From Acanthosepion esculentum (lineage: Eukaryota; Mollusca; Cephalopoda; Sepiida; Sepiidae): DNA of 64,000 nt. Under the pieces are notes generated by a model, which saw only the letters and a program-made list of their open reading frames with translations, did not search any database and had not been told where the DNA came from. Shown here one piece after another: positions 31,431 to 43,249 of the stretch. The stretch's first letter is position 1. Each line of letters opens with the position of its first letter. The translations under genes and the position numbers were made by a program. The stretch is from NCBI GenBank assembly GCA_964036315.1, contig OZ038496.1, positions 11,563,035 to 11,627,034 on the forward strand, written 5' to 3'.

Positions 31431-32005
31431 TGTTTATAGTTTCTCACAGACACTCTGTCTTGGCATTTAATCTTTGGCCAGCAATCTTCACACCATAACC
31501 TGAAAACATTTTAGTCCCTCAAATATCGACAACAACTTCATTTTAAAAGCATATTCCTCCTGTATACATCTTGTTCCCTGCTTTTAATATCTTCTAGAAT
31601 CAGTTAACCCTGGATACGTTAATGATATTAAATCATCTTGGTTTTAGTAAATAAAATTTGTTATAAACCTGACTTTTCTCGCTTTTTCTTCGTAGTCTAT
31701 ATGTAGTGGTGTTATTGTCAATTTATACGCGGTTTCCCTACTGCGCATCTGAAAGGGACATACCGCCAAGTTGTGCGCAGAGAAATGAAGAGGCCGGCCA
31801 TAAAGATTGTCAGGCGTGATAGAGAGCGACATCACACGCGCTAAAAATACAATAACTGACAGACAAAAGGGAAACACGGACAAGAGTCCATAGAGATAAA
31901 GAGGAAACTGTAGAAAGATCCCATATTTACACGGACGGTGGGTGTCAGTATTGCGTTTGAAGGAAAATTGATGGTTAGGCAAAAAAAAAGAAAAAGAGAG
32001 AGGGA
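31431..32005. other. No gene seen
   Basis: AT-rich, no recognised repeat or frame. Confidence 0.5.
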
Positions 32006-32008
32006 GAG

Positions 32009-32051
<43 letters not shown>

Positions 32052-32253
32052 AAGCAAGCTTAAAAAATCCAAAGGCGGTAAAATCACACACAAACAAAGA
32101 ATCGGGACAAATGATGAACAAAAAAAAATATAAAAACGTGAACAGAAGTCGAGTCAAATGCTGAAATGAACCCACCGCGCAATGAAAAGGGAAAAAGAGG
32201 TATGCGAGTTTGGTAGGAAAAACTGGACGGAATGATATATTGGAAAAACAGAG

Positions 32254-32307
<54 letters not shown>

Positions 32308-33062
32308 GTAATAAACGGGGTTAGAAATATGTTAAAAAAGAATGAACATCTTTTGATGAATGAAAGAAGAAAGGTTAAAATAATTCTCTGAACGAACGAG
32401 AAATTTGAATTTAATCATATACGCAGACAAAAAAAAGAGAAAAGAAAAAAAAAAGATAACAAAAAGATGTTAGAACAAACAAAAATGAAAAAGTAAATAA
32501 AAGAAAATGAATGGATTAATTAATGAATGAAGGAAGGATAGAATGGATGAATGAAGGAATGAAGGAAGGAAGGAAGGAATGAATGAGGGAATGAATGAAC
32601 GAATTAATGAATGAATGAATTAATTAATTAATGAATTAATGAATGAATGATTGAATGAATGAAGGAATGAATGAATGATTGAATGAATGAAGGAATGAAT
32701 GAATGATTGAATGAATGAAGGAATGAATGAATGATTGAATGAATGAAGGAATGAAAGAATGGATGATCGAAAGAATGAATGAATGAATGATTGAATGAAT
32801 GAAGGAATGATTGAATGAATGAAGGAATGAAAGAATGGATGATCGAAAGAATGAATGAATGATTTAATGAATTAATGAATGAATGAATGAAGGATGGAAT
32901 GAAGGAATGAATGAATGAATTAATGAATGAATGAAGGGATGAATGATCGAATTAAGAAAGAATGAATGAATGAATGAATTAATTAATGAATGAATGAATG
33001 AATGAAGGAAGGAAGGAATGATAGAATTAATGAATGAATGAAGGAATGAAGGAATGAGTGAA
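32006..33062. repeat. Microsatellites: (GA)n, (AAT)n and GAAT-type
   Basis: (GA)n at 32010-32046, (AAT)n at 32255-32308, and a 550-bp field of GAAT/GAAG words at 32510-33060 with a higher-order unit near TGATTGAATGAATGAAGGAA repeated several times between 32640 and 32830. Confidence 0.93.
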
Positions 33063-33223
33063 TAAGAAAAGTAAGCAACAAAATAACTGACAGAAATAAA
33101 CTGAAGAATTTAACAGAAAAGACGGCAAGAATGATCAAAATAATTATGTTTGATAAGAAAAACAATTAAACGAAGATGCAATAATATAAACAGGGCATGA
33201 ATCAGTCAGGCAGTGATTACATT

Positions 33224-33425
33224 TTACGGCTTATCAACCCTTTGCAGGTTATTTAAAGCCAGAAAATATTTACTATTTTTGGTGGCGATAATAAATATTT
33301 ATTGATACATGTCTTACCAATTATTAGCTGGGGGGGGGGGCGGTGAAGCCATTCCTTTCCAAATCGTGTTTACCCGTTAGTGAATATAACGAACTTGTCT
33401 AAATTGTAACTCAACTTTTCGATGA
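33224..33425 (-). mobile_element. SINE remnant with shared tail domain
   Basis: The left end, TTTACGGCTTATCAACCC then GCAGGTTATTTAAAGCCAG, is the common tail. The right end has TAGTGAATATAACGAAC and a decayed tRNA-like head. Minus orientation, as at 34285-34500. Confidence 0.65.
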
Positions 33426-33429
33426 GTAA

Positions 33430-33475
33430 AAAAAAACAGAAAAATAATATATCTATATTATTTTTCTGTTTTTTT
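33430..33475. repeat. 46-bp perfect palindrome
   Basis: Arms 33430-33451 and 33454-33475 (22 bp each) are exact reverse complements around the dinucleotide TC. Followed by (TG)n. Confidence 0.95.
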
Positions 33476-33535
33476 GTGTGTGTGTGTGTGTGCACAGGAT
33501 TAAATTTCCAATTTCTCGTTAGTTTAGGAAATTAT

Positions 33536-33597
33536 TTTTTTCTTCATTCTTCTTTCCTTTTATTATCTAATAAAAGGAAAGAAGAATGAAGAAAAAA
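33536..33597. repeat. 62-bp perfect palindrome
   Basis: Arms 33536-33565 and 33568-33597 (30 bp each) are exact reverse complements, again around TC. They contain TTCTTCATTCTTCTTTCC, not a simple repeat, so the symmetry is not trivial. Confidence 0.97.
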
Positions 33598-33644
33598 TTC
33601 AAAAGTTAAAAAAATATATGACGAAATGAGAATAGTAAGATGGT

Positions 33645-33910
33645 AAGAGGAGGCATGTATAGCTACCCGGATTGAGGAATCGGAGAGCCGAGTTCGAATT
33701 CCAGTCGAATTTATTACATTCACTTACGAAAGGTATGAATCCTCTTCTTCCCCTCTCCCACCAAACAGGTAATGTGTAAGTAGTAGGTTCTATAGCCTTA
33801 GATTGCAATTGGTCTATAGCATAAAGAAATGGTAACCTACTGTGGGGAAAAAATCTCACCTCGTTAGTCATGTATCGAAAGATACATGATCGCCTAAACA
33901 CATGACTGAA
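33645..33910 (+). mobile_element. tRNA-derived SINE (family 1 head, alternative tail)
   Basis: GGATTGAGGAATCGGAGAGC and GAGTTCGAATTCCAGTCG (head), then the tail GAAAGATACATGATCGCC as in the 19083 copy. The A-box region is damaged (GCATGTATAGC). Confidence 0.78.
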
Positions 33911-33964
33911 GTAAGAAATACAAAAATGATAAAGTTGTAGAAATGAATTAATTGATTGACTAAT

Positions 33965-34135
33965 TCATTTTTTACGGTTTATCAACCCTTTGCACGTTAT
34001 TTAAAGCCAGTAAATATTTTAAGATTGTAAGATGTTTTACATAATAATGGTTTAGTGATATATGTCTTACTAACTGGGGGAGCAGATTCATACCTAATGA
34101 TAATTTGATAAACAAAGAAATTAGGATGTGGATAT
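33965..34135 (-). mobile_element. SINE tail fragment
   Basis: TTTACGGTTTATCAACCC then GCACGTTATTTAAAGCCAG, the shared tail domain, followed by TTTAGTGATATATGTCTTAC. Head lost. Confidence 0.65.
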
Positions 34136-34284
34136 AAAGTGGTGGATCAAATCTATATTATAATCAATATATAATCCGATCCCTAACTTTGTGGTCACGG
34201 TAGTTATTATACATTTATTTTCTAGGGAATGTAAATGAATCTAAAAACATACCTGTGTAGTTAATCAGTATTTGATTGATGGAA

Positions 34285-34500
34285 CCGTTTTTTACGACTT
34301 ATCAACATTTTGCAGGTTATTTAAAGCCAGAAAATATTTTTAGATTGTCAAGTTTTTTGGGTGGTGGAGGCGATAAAAAAGATTTAGTGATACAAGTCAT
34401 ACCAATTAACCCAAAGTTGGCATCCATGCCTTCCCCAAGGGAATTTGCACGTAAAAAATATAACGAACCCGACTAGAATTCGAACTCGGATCTCCGATTA
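34285..34500 (-). mobile_element. tRNA-derived SINE with shared tail domain
   Basis: Tail ACGACTTATCAACATTTTGC then GGTTATTTAAAGCCAG at the left. The tRNA-like head is at the right (reverse complement: AGATCCGAGTTCGAATTC). The most complete minus-strand member of this tail type. Confidence 0.75.
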
Positions 34501-34539
34501 AAAATTTCCTTTCCTTTATACTATCCATACATCCAAGTT

Positions 34540-34616
34540 TACAGGACCTGGTATTCTCAAGCGGTCATCTATCTAATTACTGACCAGGCTCGATGTTGCT
34601 TAACTTCGGTGATCTT
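34540..34616 (-). pseudogene. 5S rRNA-derived fragment
   Basis: The reverse complement reads CGAAGTTAAGCAACATCGAG, AGATGACCGCTTGAGAATACC and AGGTCCTGTAA, the 3' half of 5S rRNA. It is the third such copy and again lacks the 5' half. It lies 40 bp from a SINE. Confidence 0.82.
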
Positions 34617-34639
34617 ACAGAAATAACTGATTTAATTTT

Positions 34640-35700
34640 ACGTAAGTTTTAATTTCATTAAATGATGAAAACGATTAAAAAAGGGGGCAATCATTTAATA
34701 GAAGATATTTTCAGCAGTGTATGCAAATTAGTCATTAGCTTATTTGTGTTAACAATAAATAAATTAAAAAGGAAGCATTTTTATATTTTCTTTCATTTGT
34801 CTATGAAATATTGTTTCCTTTTTTTTACATGTTCCGCCTACGCATAAAAATCCATTTTGGTAGAATGTAGTTTGTTGAATTCCAACACTAACTTATCTAA
34901 AAAAAGCAGCTAATTATGTACGCTAATTATATAAACTGATCTTTACCTTAGAAAAATAACAGGGTAATTTTTCTATGAAAAATTAGCTGGTTTTCTATGG
35001 GATTAGTTTTCACTATTTATGAAATTTTGAAGGTGCTGTGGATGTTTAGAATATTTTTCAAAGAATATGACTGTAAAGACAGAAGAATTTAATTAGTCTA
35101 GTATGGGAACAGGCTTGTTATAGTTAAAAAAAGTTTTACGAATAGATGCCAACTTGTTGAAAGCCAAGTAAAATGCAAATTTCGAACACTTTTCAGCACT
35201 ATATAAGACAATATTACTAAACAATTATTTTTGATATGAAAGAAAACTCATCCAATAAAAGAAAAGTAATGAAGGTTAGTTAATTAATGAAATATACTTT
35301 TGTAAAATCAATATGCAAATTATTTAAAGTCGAGTTGGTGTTTTTTTAACCTCGGAATTCGTGCTCCGATTTCACATTTATTCATATAGGTTAGTCTTTA
35401 AAATATATTATTTTGAAACGCATAGCTATAAATGCGTCTCATGTTAATAGAAGCCAGAATTTAAACCACACTTACCAAAGCCATGTAATTCTTGCCAAAA
35501 AAATAACACTTACCAAAACCAAATAATACTTACCAAAATATAACACAAATCCTTTTCTTGTTCATTTATTTACCGTGTTTCTTCTTGATGAGGGTGATCA
35601 TGATATTCCACTCGGAGATTGTTTAGAAAATGAGGTCCGATTTTAGAATCAAAGTTTATTCATGAATTAACGTATTTAAAGAGTTTAAATAAGTTAAAAT
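34640..35700. other. No gene seen
   Basis: Very AT-rich. Four short CTTACCAAA repeats at 35468-35540. No frame or repeat recognised. Confidence 0.5.
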
Positions 35701-36590
35701 AGAAACCCTGAATATCTATTCATTCTGCCATTGAATTACAAGGTTATTGATGCCAGTAATTTCTGCATCTTCTTTGTAAAGGAATATCTTTTGGTTTATA
35801 AATGTGTTAAGACACTTGAAAAGATGGTAGTCAGTAGGCGACGAATGATCAGAGAAAATCCACGTATCCCAAATTGGTGAGCCTCCCAACAAGGAACTGA
35901 GCATTGTAATGAATCAGAATTGGATCACGCACCTTGCTGAACTAACTGTGCATTTCAGCCATTTTCTGGCTGCAAAACTTGGCATGTTCTTTTGCTGGTT
36001 AGATTCCAGAAAGATGCAATGGATAACACAGACCAGCATACAGTCACCATAATCTTCTGTTCGTGCAATTTCTCTTTTAGAAGAAGTGTTTGGGCGTTTT
36101 GTCATGATCCCGCCATTGAGCCGATCGTTTACGACTGTCATAACTGATCCATGACAAATCACTATTCGATCAAGAATTGGATCATCGGAAGTTCGCACAT
36201 GTAATATCTAACGCACTTCAAAACGTCGAACTCTTTGATTTTCCCCGAGTTCATGTGGAGCCTATTTATCGAGTTATTCACGTTGCCAAATTTTCTGAAG
36301 ATGGCCTGATATTGTCGAAATGCTGAAAACCATTATCTGAAAAATCTTTTCAGGCAGATTTTGTTCGATAGTGTTTTCGAATGTTGATTGTCAATTGCAG
36401 ATGGATGTCTTCTACCACCTTGATCTGGTATCACTACTCTGGAATTTCAGAAACAAACGCTGCCCTGTCCGATGACAAGTGGGTCCTTTCCCCGAAACTC
36501 TCTTGATATTGGGAGCGATTTGAAAAGCCTTATGACCAATTGTGAATGCATCCCCTCTTCTTTCATGTTCAAGATATGGGTTATGAAAGC
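35701..36590 (-). pseudogene. mariner transposase pseudogene (Hsmar1/SETMAR-like group)
   Basis: The minus-strand translation, with several frame breaks, gives in order: GHKAFQIAPNIKRVSGKGPT (helix-turn-helix region), then HLQKIWQRE and APHELGENQRVRRFEV, then DDPILDRIVICHGSVM near the first catalytic Asp. These are followed by TEDYGDCMLVCVIHCIFLES and, at the C-terminal end, SSPTDYHLFKCLNTF, the region of the last catalytic Asp (D34D type). The order and spacing match a nearly full-length mariner, but stops and frameshifts make it inactive. Identification rests on block order rather than alignment. Confidence 0.8.
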
Positions 36591-36639
36591 GACTGATATA
36601 AAATTAACAAAGATGAGTAATAAGAATTAGTAATATATT

Positions 36640-37165
36640 TTTGTGCAATATCTGTCTATATTTCTGAGGTGAGGTATTATATACACTATTTACATTATTC
36701 AGACGATTGTCCTCATCTTTCTCGCCATATTTATTACAACGTTTTGGCCTTTCAGTATCTGTCTATATTTCTGAGATGATGTATTATGTACACTATTTAC
36801 ATTATTCGGACTATTGTCCTCATCTTTGTCGCCATATATATTACAACGTTTTGGCATTTCAGTATCTGTCTATATTTCTGGGATGAGGTATTATGTACAC
36901 TATTTACATTATTCGGACTATTGTCCTAATCTTTGTCACCATATTTATTACAACGTTTCGGTCTTTCAATCTATATTTCTGAGATGATGTATTATGTACA
37001 CTATTTACATTATTCGGACTATTGTCCTCATCTTTGTCGCTATATTTATTACAATGTTTCGGCCTTTCAGTATCTGTCTATATTTCTGAGATTAGGTATT
37101 ATGTACACTATTTACATTATTCGGACTATTGTCCTCATCTTTATTGTCATTGTGATTTTTTATCA
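36640..37165 (+). repeat. 107-bp satellite array, about 5 units
   Basis: GTATTATG starts at 36781, 36888, 36989 and 37096 (spacings 107, 101, 107). Same monomer as 27608-28014. One unit lacks CAGTATCTG. Confidence 0.93.
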
Positions 37166-37285
37166 CATCGTTTCGGCCGTTGTACGCTGCAGCCTTCTTC
37201 AGGTAGTTGGAATGTCGAACTGAACCCTTTATTCCACTCGCTGGGGTAGACTGTTCTAGTTCCACGTGCCATGTCTAATGGATGT
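37166..37285 (+). repeat. Terminal part of the satellite-related element
   Basis: The array runs directly into TTTCGGCCGTTGTACGCTGC, GCCTTCTTCAGGTAG, AACCCTTTATTCCACTCGC and GGTAGACTGTTCTAG, the sequence of solitary copies at 23110 and 44764. Confidence 0.75.
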
Positions 37286-38545
37286 CAGTTATCAGTTATC
37301 TCGTGTTAATTCACCTCTCCAAGTTCCCCACTGCCTTTACCAGGTACTGAAATCCCAACACTTTGGGTCCTCTCACTGGATCTATGCCATGTGTCCCCAA
37401 GGAATTCAAGAAGTATATTTCGTGTCTTGATTTGACGACATAAAGATGATCTCGACTTTATGTACTTTTTTCAAGATAACTGTAATCCTAGGAATGTGTG
37501 TTAAAAATAGTTCACTTTTTTTTCATTTACGGACTCCATCAAATAAACATCGAGCGTGTCGACTGTATGTGGTTTCCGGTCATTCAACTATCGCTGGATC
37601 TTCTTCTGTAGGTCGATGTGATTCATAATTTGATATGTGTTCAAGTCCTTATCTATTTTGATGCACCCACCGATACCCTTTAATTCTGCACTTAGTGGCT
37701 TTTTGTTGCATTCCGTGTTTTCACTGACTTCTTTCAAAAGCAACGCCGCTTCATATACTGTATCATCCAAGGACAATATCTTTTTCCTGATGTGCCAGCA
37801 TCGATTCTAGAAGGTAACCGTCAGGGTAAAACATGACAAGTCTTTGGGTTAGAATCTCACCACGTGCGGGTTAGTCTCTCCAAGGAATACAGATGCGGAA
37901 GAATTTAGTGCGGGTTAGTCTCTCTAAGGAATACAGATGCGGAAGAATTTTGAAGTGCCAACACGAATCTTCAAAATTATTGCTGGCTAACTGTTCTTTG
38001 TGCTATTGTTGACTTAAGCTCCAAACTTAGATAAAGGGAATCTATGACAGTTAGAAACTCACGTCTTCTGACCAGTTTTCTTCCCATCCTAAACGAGACG
38101 CTGTATTTTGCAAGAATTTCAGGTGCCCGTCTAGCTCGAACTACTAGGCGACTAGCCCGCTTGCCTCCCTGAAGTAACAGTAAATAAAGACGTATTCGGT
38201 GTCTGTTTGAATGAATCCAGTATTTATTACGATCAGCAGAGCTGCTAATCTTTGATTAAGGTTCCTGGTGAATAAAGATTTCGATTCAGAGTTCCAGTTT
38301 TCTGGCGTGTATCACATACTACACAGTCTGCTTATCTCTGTTCCCGCGCTTCTGGCGTTTTGCCACACAAAGGTATGGTTCGTAAATATCTAAAGCGCCT
38401 GCAATGAGATACAGTCACGTGATGGAGATCGATCGCTTCTGTGTTAGCGTGTTATCTGAAAATTAGCATCGACTGTAAGAGGAAAAGAAAAAATGCAGGT
38501 AAGTTACCTTAGAGATTTCTTTGTTTTTCTTTCATGAAATATTTG

Positions 38546-38549
<4 letters not shown>
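37286..38549. other. Unassigned, with a 44-bp direct duplication
   Basis: 37864-37907 and 37908-37951 are tandem copies of a 44-bp unit (GTGCGGGTTAGTCTCTC start) with one or two differences. The minus frame at 37588-37776 has no recognised domain. Confidence 0.6.

Positions 38550-38612
<63 letters not shown>
38550..38612. repeat. (TA)n microsatellite
   Basis: Uninterrupted TA. Confidence 0.97.
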
Positions 38613-38614
<2 letters not shown>

Positions 38615-39061
38615 TATGTGTGTTTATTTATATTATTTTTGCTAAGTATTTTTCCCTTACAAGTAATGGGCGTCATTGTCTACTGACACTAATGACCCAC
38701 CAGCAGTTTACTATTAGCTTCCTGACGGCAAATAACCCCGTATATAATTCCTTGCTTTAGGTCGGTAATTTGCTACACATTTCTTTGGAACCAGTGACTA
38801 TGTGTAAAGCGATGAACGTTTATTTCTTTGCAAAGCAATTTTGCTTTTTAGTTTATTCGTTTTTTGTTTCACTTCGTGATTTATTGGCGTCAGTTTTAAA
38901 AGAAGTCAAAGCTTTGCTTTTTGGAATAAATTCATTAACTTTTGTTATGCTTCTTGATAATTGGATTTTGTTTAGTTACTGGAAAAACGTATCCATTTTC
39001 TGATTCCAGGGATTTTGTTTTACATTTTGTACTTTAAATATCCTCGCATATCTATCTATTC

Positions 39062-39064
<3 letters not shown>
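38613..39064. other. No gene seen
   Basis: The frame at 38770-39003 is open for 77 codons but resembles nothing known. Confidence 0.45.
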
Positions 39065-39141
<77 letters not shown>

Positions 39142-39150
39142 AAGAAGAAT
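39065..39150. repeat. (AAT)n(AAG)n microsatellite
   Basis: AAT tract to about 39112, then AAG. It immediately precedes the first R4-like LINE copy. Confidence 0.95.
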
Positions 39151-39174
39151 AGTAAAAACAGAATGTGCTTTCTT

Positions 39175-39525
39175 ATTGAGATTGCAATGCGTGTAGATTG
39201 TAATGTATCTTGGAATATTTTTTGAAATCTATCAAAATAAAGGAACTGAAGTTGAAATCTAAAACAATTGGCATATAAGGGTATCAATAATTTTAGTTGT
39301 GTTTGTAGACCTCGGATTGATTAGAAATGATTCCTATAGACTCATTGAAGGAATTCCTAGTAGCCCATACCTTACAAAAATTGTACTCATAACATTACGA
39401 AGATATATATCCATGTACAATGTGTATGATCTTAAGTCAGTGAAAGATGTCATGAAGCCATTTCTGACCTTAGATCTTTTTTTTCGCGCGCGAAAGGAAA
39501 TTATTATACAACAGAAACCCAAGGA

Positions 39526-39583
<58 letters not shown>
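39175..39583 (+). pseudogene. R4/Dong-like LINE 3' end, copy 1
   Basis: The C-terminus RNDSYRLIEGIPSSPYL and TLRRYIS is followed by the 3' UTR (GTCATGAAGCCATTTCTGAC, AAGGAAAT) and an (AAT)n tail at 39528-39583. Copy 2 starts right after the tail. A continuous frame through the tail (poly-Ile) joining both copies is fortuitous. Confidence 0.8.
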
Positions 39584-39585
<2 letters not shown>

Positions 39586-40107
39586 TGTTACAATTCTTTG
39601 GGACTACACAATACACACTGACAGAACAATCAAAGCCAACCGCCCAGACATTGTTATTAAAGACCACAAACAAAATAAGTGCCTCCTTATTGATATGGCA
39701 GTCCCTGCAGATTGCAATGTATCTTTGAAGATATTCGAAAAACTGTCAAAATACAAGGACCTTGAAATAGAAATCTCAAAAATGTGGCACATTGGAACAT
39801 CAACAATTCCTGTTGTAGTTGGAGCCCTTGGACTGGTTGGAAAAGATTCCAGTAGGCTGATTGAAAGGATCCCAGGAAGTCCATGCCTCAAAGAGATACA
39901 AAAAATTGTTCTGACAAGTACAGCCCACACTTTACGAAGGGCTTTATCTATGTAATTATTTTTTTATTTTATTTTATTTTATTTTATTTTATTTTTTGCA
40001 GTGGAAAGTTTCATGGTGCCATTTCTAACCGTAGGTCCCTGGGTGGGGACCCGGAAAGAAATGTGTAAACGCCAGATATCAAAGGAAATAAAAATAATAA
40101 TAATACA
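39584..40107 (+). pseudogene. R4/Dong-like LINE, ORF C-terminus, copy 2
   Basis: 124 intact codons: LWDYTIHTDRTIKANRPDIV, KDHKQNKCLLIDMAVPADCN, EKLSKYKDLEIEISKMWHI and TIPVVVGALGLVGKDSSRL, ending RRALSM and stop at 39953. The RPD...LIDMAVP...K pattern resembles the restriction-like (PD-(D/E)XK) endonuclease that follows RT in R2/R4-type LINEs; this is inference. After a (TTTTA)n run the 3' UTR shows CATGGTGCCATTTCTAACC, GGGTGGGGACCCGGAAAG and AAAGGAAATAAAAAT. R4/Dong elements are known to insert into TAA repeats, which fits the (AAT)n at both ends. 5'-truncated. Confidence 0.82.
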
Positions 40108-40114
40108 AAGCTCT

Positions 40115-40245
40115 TGATGACGAAATTTCAAATAGTGGCACATGAGGACATCAATATATACAATTGTACTTGGATCGGTTGGAAGAAAAAATATTCAACA
40201 GATTTTGATTTTGTCACAAAGATTAAGGAACTGTAACAAGATGAA

Positions 40246-40304
<59 letters not shown>
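40115..40304 (+). repeat. Decayed LINE fragment and (TA)n
   Basis: 40115-40215 resembles the WHIGTSTIPVVVG region of copy 2 (GGCACATGAGGACATCAA). (TA)n follows at 40246-40304. Confidence 0.55.
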
Positions 40305-40308
<4 letters not shown>

Positions 40309-40432
40309 AATTAGCGAAGGAAATGGAATACAACATACCCAAATGAATGAGAAGGTAAGAAATAAATACTATAGGCGTTTGTCTCTGGTGTTGAATACCG
40401 AGATAAATTTAAAAAAAAAAACAGAACATCAG

Positions 40433-41736
40433 CCATAAACTCCTTAACTCTCTCTGTCGTGCAATACAGTTTCAACATCCTTATCTGGACCACACCTCAC
40501 ATTAAATGAATGGACGCCAAAACGAGAAAGCTTGTTACCTGACACCACTTGCATCATCCCAAAGTTGATGTTGATCGTCTGTATATGCCCAGATCCGAAG
40601 GAGGCAAAGAATTAGTTCAACTAAAACTGTCTTTACAAAACTACAACAATTGGCCTTCAAAGATACCTGGGAACTACAGAAGACTGGATGATGATATGTC
40701 AAAGAACATGAATGTAGTAAACGACTTCATTCAGTAATAAAGGAAGCTAACAAATTCAAAATGGAGTTTCAAATAGGTGAAGAAATACAAGTAAATCACA
40801 ATAAAATGGCTGAAGCTGCAAAATATTAAAAAAGAAAGCAAAAGAAACCGACTAGATACACAAACGATGACAAGATAAACAGCTACATGATCACTATTCT
40901 GTCCGTACCCAAAAAGTCGATGTAGACAGCACCGCACCCTTAGAGGCAGTGGTTAAAAACAATCAAGGTTAACTGCTGAAACCGAAGGTTTTACTCTTTC
41001 TGCATAGAATCAATGCTTGTTAACCAGAAATTATCAAGCACACATACTGGTAAATTCTGTGATAAATATTAAAAAATAATTGACCATCTTGTATCAGCTT
41101 GCACGATATTGGCATCCACTGAATATTTAAAAGTGGCATGACAGACTGAGCCAATATCTGCACTGGAAAATCTTCTACGGAAAGGAAACTGAAAAAAAAG
41201 TGGTATGAACACCACCCAGACCCAATTACAGATATAGGGCCTGTAAAAATTTTATGTGACTTCACAATACACACAGAATGAACAATCAAATCTATTCGCC
41301 CTGACAACGTAATTAGAGACCACAAACAAACAAAAAAGCCTCCTTGTTCATATGGCAGTCCCTGCAGACTGCAATATATCTTTTAAGATCTTCAAAATCT
41401 AAGGCCCTTGAAATCGAAATCTCAAATGAATATGAGAACAGCGGCAATTCCTATTGTAGTTAGAGCTCTCGGATTGACTGGAAAATATTTTAATAGATTC
41501 ATTGAAGGGATTCCTGATAGTCCATTCCTTAATGAAATAAAAAATTGTTCTCACGAATAAAGCCCACACCATACGAAGGACTATATCTATGTAAAATACG
41601 TGTGGTTTTGTTTGTTTCTTGATTTCTTTGTTTTTTAAATTACTCAGTGGAAAATGTCATGATGCTATTTCTGACCATAAGTCTCTGGTCAGGACCTGGA
41701 AAGAAATCAGTACACACCAGGAATCAAAGGAAATAC

Positions 41737-41772
<36 letters not shown>
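40433..41772 (+). pseudogene. R4/Dong-like LINE, longest copy, decayed
   Basis: Contains more of the ORF than copies 1 and 2. VDRLYMPRSEGGKELVQLKL at about 40558-40630 is the segment that follows the RT domain in this group. Next come IDHLVSACTILASTEYLK (a partial CCHC-like knuckle, 41070-41125), WYEHHPDPITDIGPVKILCD (41201-41260), the endonuclease-like IRPDNVIRDHKQ and IPIVVRALGLTGKYFNRFIE. Stops and frameshifts throughout. The 3' UTR ends AAAGGAAATACAATAATAAT, running into (AAT)n then (AAG)n at 41737-41829. Confidence 0.8.
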
Positions 41773-41802
<30 letters not shown>

Positions 41803-42020
41803 AAGAAGAAGAAGAAGAAGAAGAAGAAGAATATTATAACACATCCGACTGTAATTACATATGATTATTCTTTTGTGTATATTTTTGTGAAGTCGACCGC
41901 CATGTTGTATACATTCGTGTGTTGCGCCATGCTTTTCTTTTCCAATTTTATTGTACTGTGTGTTTTTTTTCTCTACATTGATCCCAAATTCGTAAAATAG
42001 TTTCGGTTTACGAACATTTC

Positions 42021-42552
42021 GGCATGAGAGAGTGGGCCAATATCTCCATTGGAAAATATGCAATTTCTACGGAAAGGTAACTGCAAGAAATTGGTATGAA
42101 CACGACCCATAACCATTTACGGAGATGGGACCTGTAACAATTTTTGGGGGACTTCACAACACACAGTGACAGAACAATGAACGCCAATCGCCCAGACATC
42201 GTTATTAGAAGCCGCAAACAAAACAGTGTTTCTTTATGTGTCACTGCAGTGTATCTTTGAAGATCGCAAAAATGTGACTCATGAGAACATCAACTATTCC
42301 CTCCTATAGATGGAGCGCTCGAATTGTTTGGAAAATATTCCAGTAGACTCACTAAATTGATTCCTGGAAGCTCATGCCTTAAAGAAATACAGAAGAATGT
42401 TCTCACGGGTACAGCCCATACCTTACGAAGTGCTTTACCTATGTAAGTTATGTGGGTGTGTATTTTTGTTTTAAATTGCTGAGTGGAAAATGTCATGATG
42501 CTATTTCTGACCGTAGGTCTCTGGTCAAAAGGAAATAGAATAATAATAATAA
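42021..42552 (+). pseudogene. R4/Dong-like LINE 3' end, copy 4
   Basis: GGCATGAGAGAGTGGGCC, then WYEHDP, RPDIVIRSRKQNS and, after an internal deletion, SSRLTKLIPGSSCLKEIQKN. The 3' UTR ends in AAGGAAATAGAATAATAATA. Aligns with 41130-41737. Confidence 0.78.
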
Positions 42553-43249
42553 CAGAACACTTAGAGAAAAAAAGGACGATTTACAAAAAGGAAAAAAAGA
42601 CAGTGTTTGACAATGTATATCTGTCTTCAAATTACGTTCAAACATTGTATACAAGTATGAAAATATAAAAAGATCTACAAAAGATTATAAGTCACACATG
42701 TTTGGTCCAAGGCATTGTCAGCATCCATTTTGTAGAGACAAAAATGGTGATGAGTGGCATCAAAAAGTTCAGTGCGGTGCTCGCCGGCAGGCGAGCTGTT
42801 TTTTCTTCTTCTTCGGTCGCCTCAAGGAAATGTATTGCGTGACTCCCTTTCTCAGGGGTTACACTGGACAGTTTTGAAACAGACACAAAATCAGCCGTAC
42901 CTACTTCGACTTCCTCTTTGTCCGTCTGATGTCAATCCGTATGTACGTCCAGCTCTACTGCACGCATCCGACGAATGACTTCACTTCTGACGTGCTGCTG
43001 GAACCCTACGTTTTATGCTATTCCAATACGGCCAAAATTTTGCAGGTGTGCAAATATCGTCTCGTTTTGGACGAGATCGGGGTGCATAAATTGTGTCTTC
43101 AATAGCGGCCATATTTCTTTTCGTCATCACTTTGCAGGCAAGACACGTTCGTGCTCGTTTCGAATTCTGAGGTAAGTCATGTCTTTCGTCACACATTTTT
43201 TGAACCATCATTCTGTTGCCTGTTTCTTCATCTCTGTTGAGATTGTCCA
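42553..43249. other. Unassigned
   Basis: Somewhat higher in G+C than the surroundings. Overlapping frames at 42754-43253 on both strands show no domain I recognise. It may be part of the LINE that follows. Confidence 0.45.

Noticed and set aside
32510..33060. CRISPR-like regularly spaced repeat
   Set aside because: It is a GAAT/GAAG microsatellite field without distinct spacers, in an animal-type genome.
39299..39955. Single 218-residue protein with a poly-isoleucine stretch
   Set aside because: It joins two separate LINE copies through an (AAT)n tail; treated as two truncated copies.
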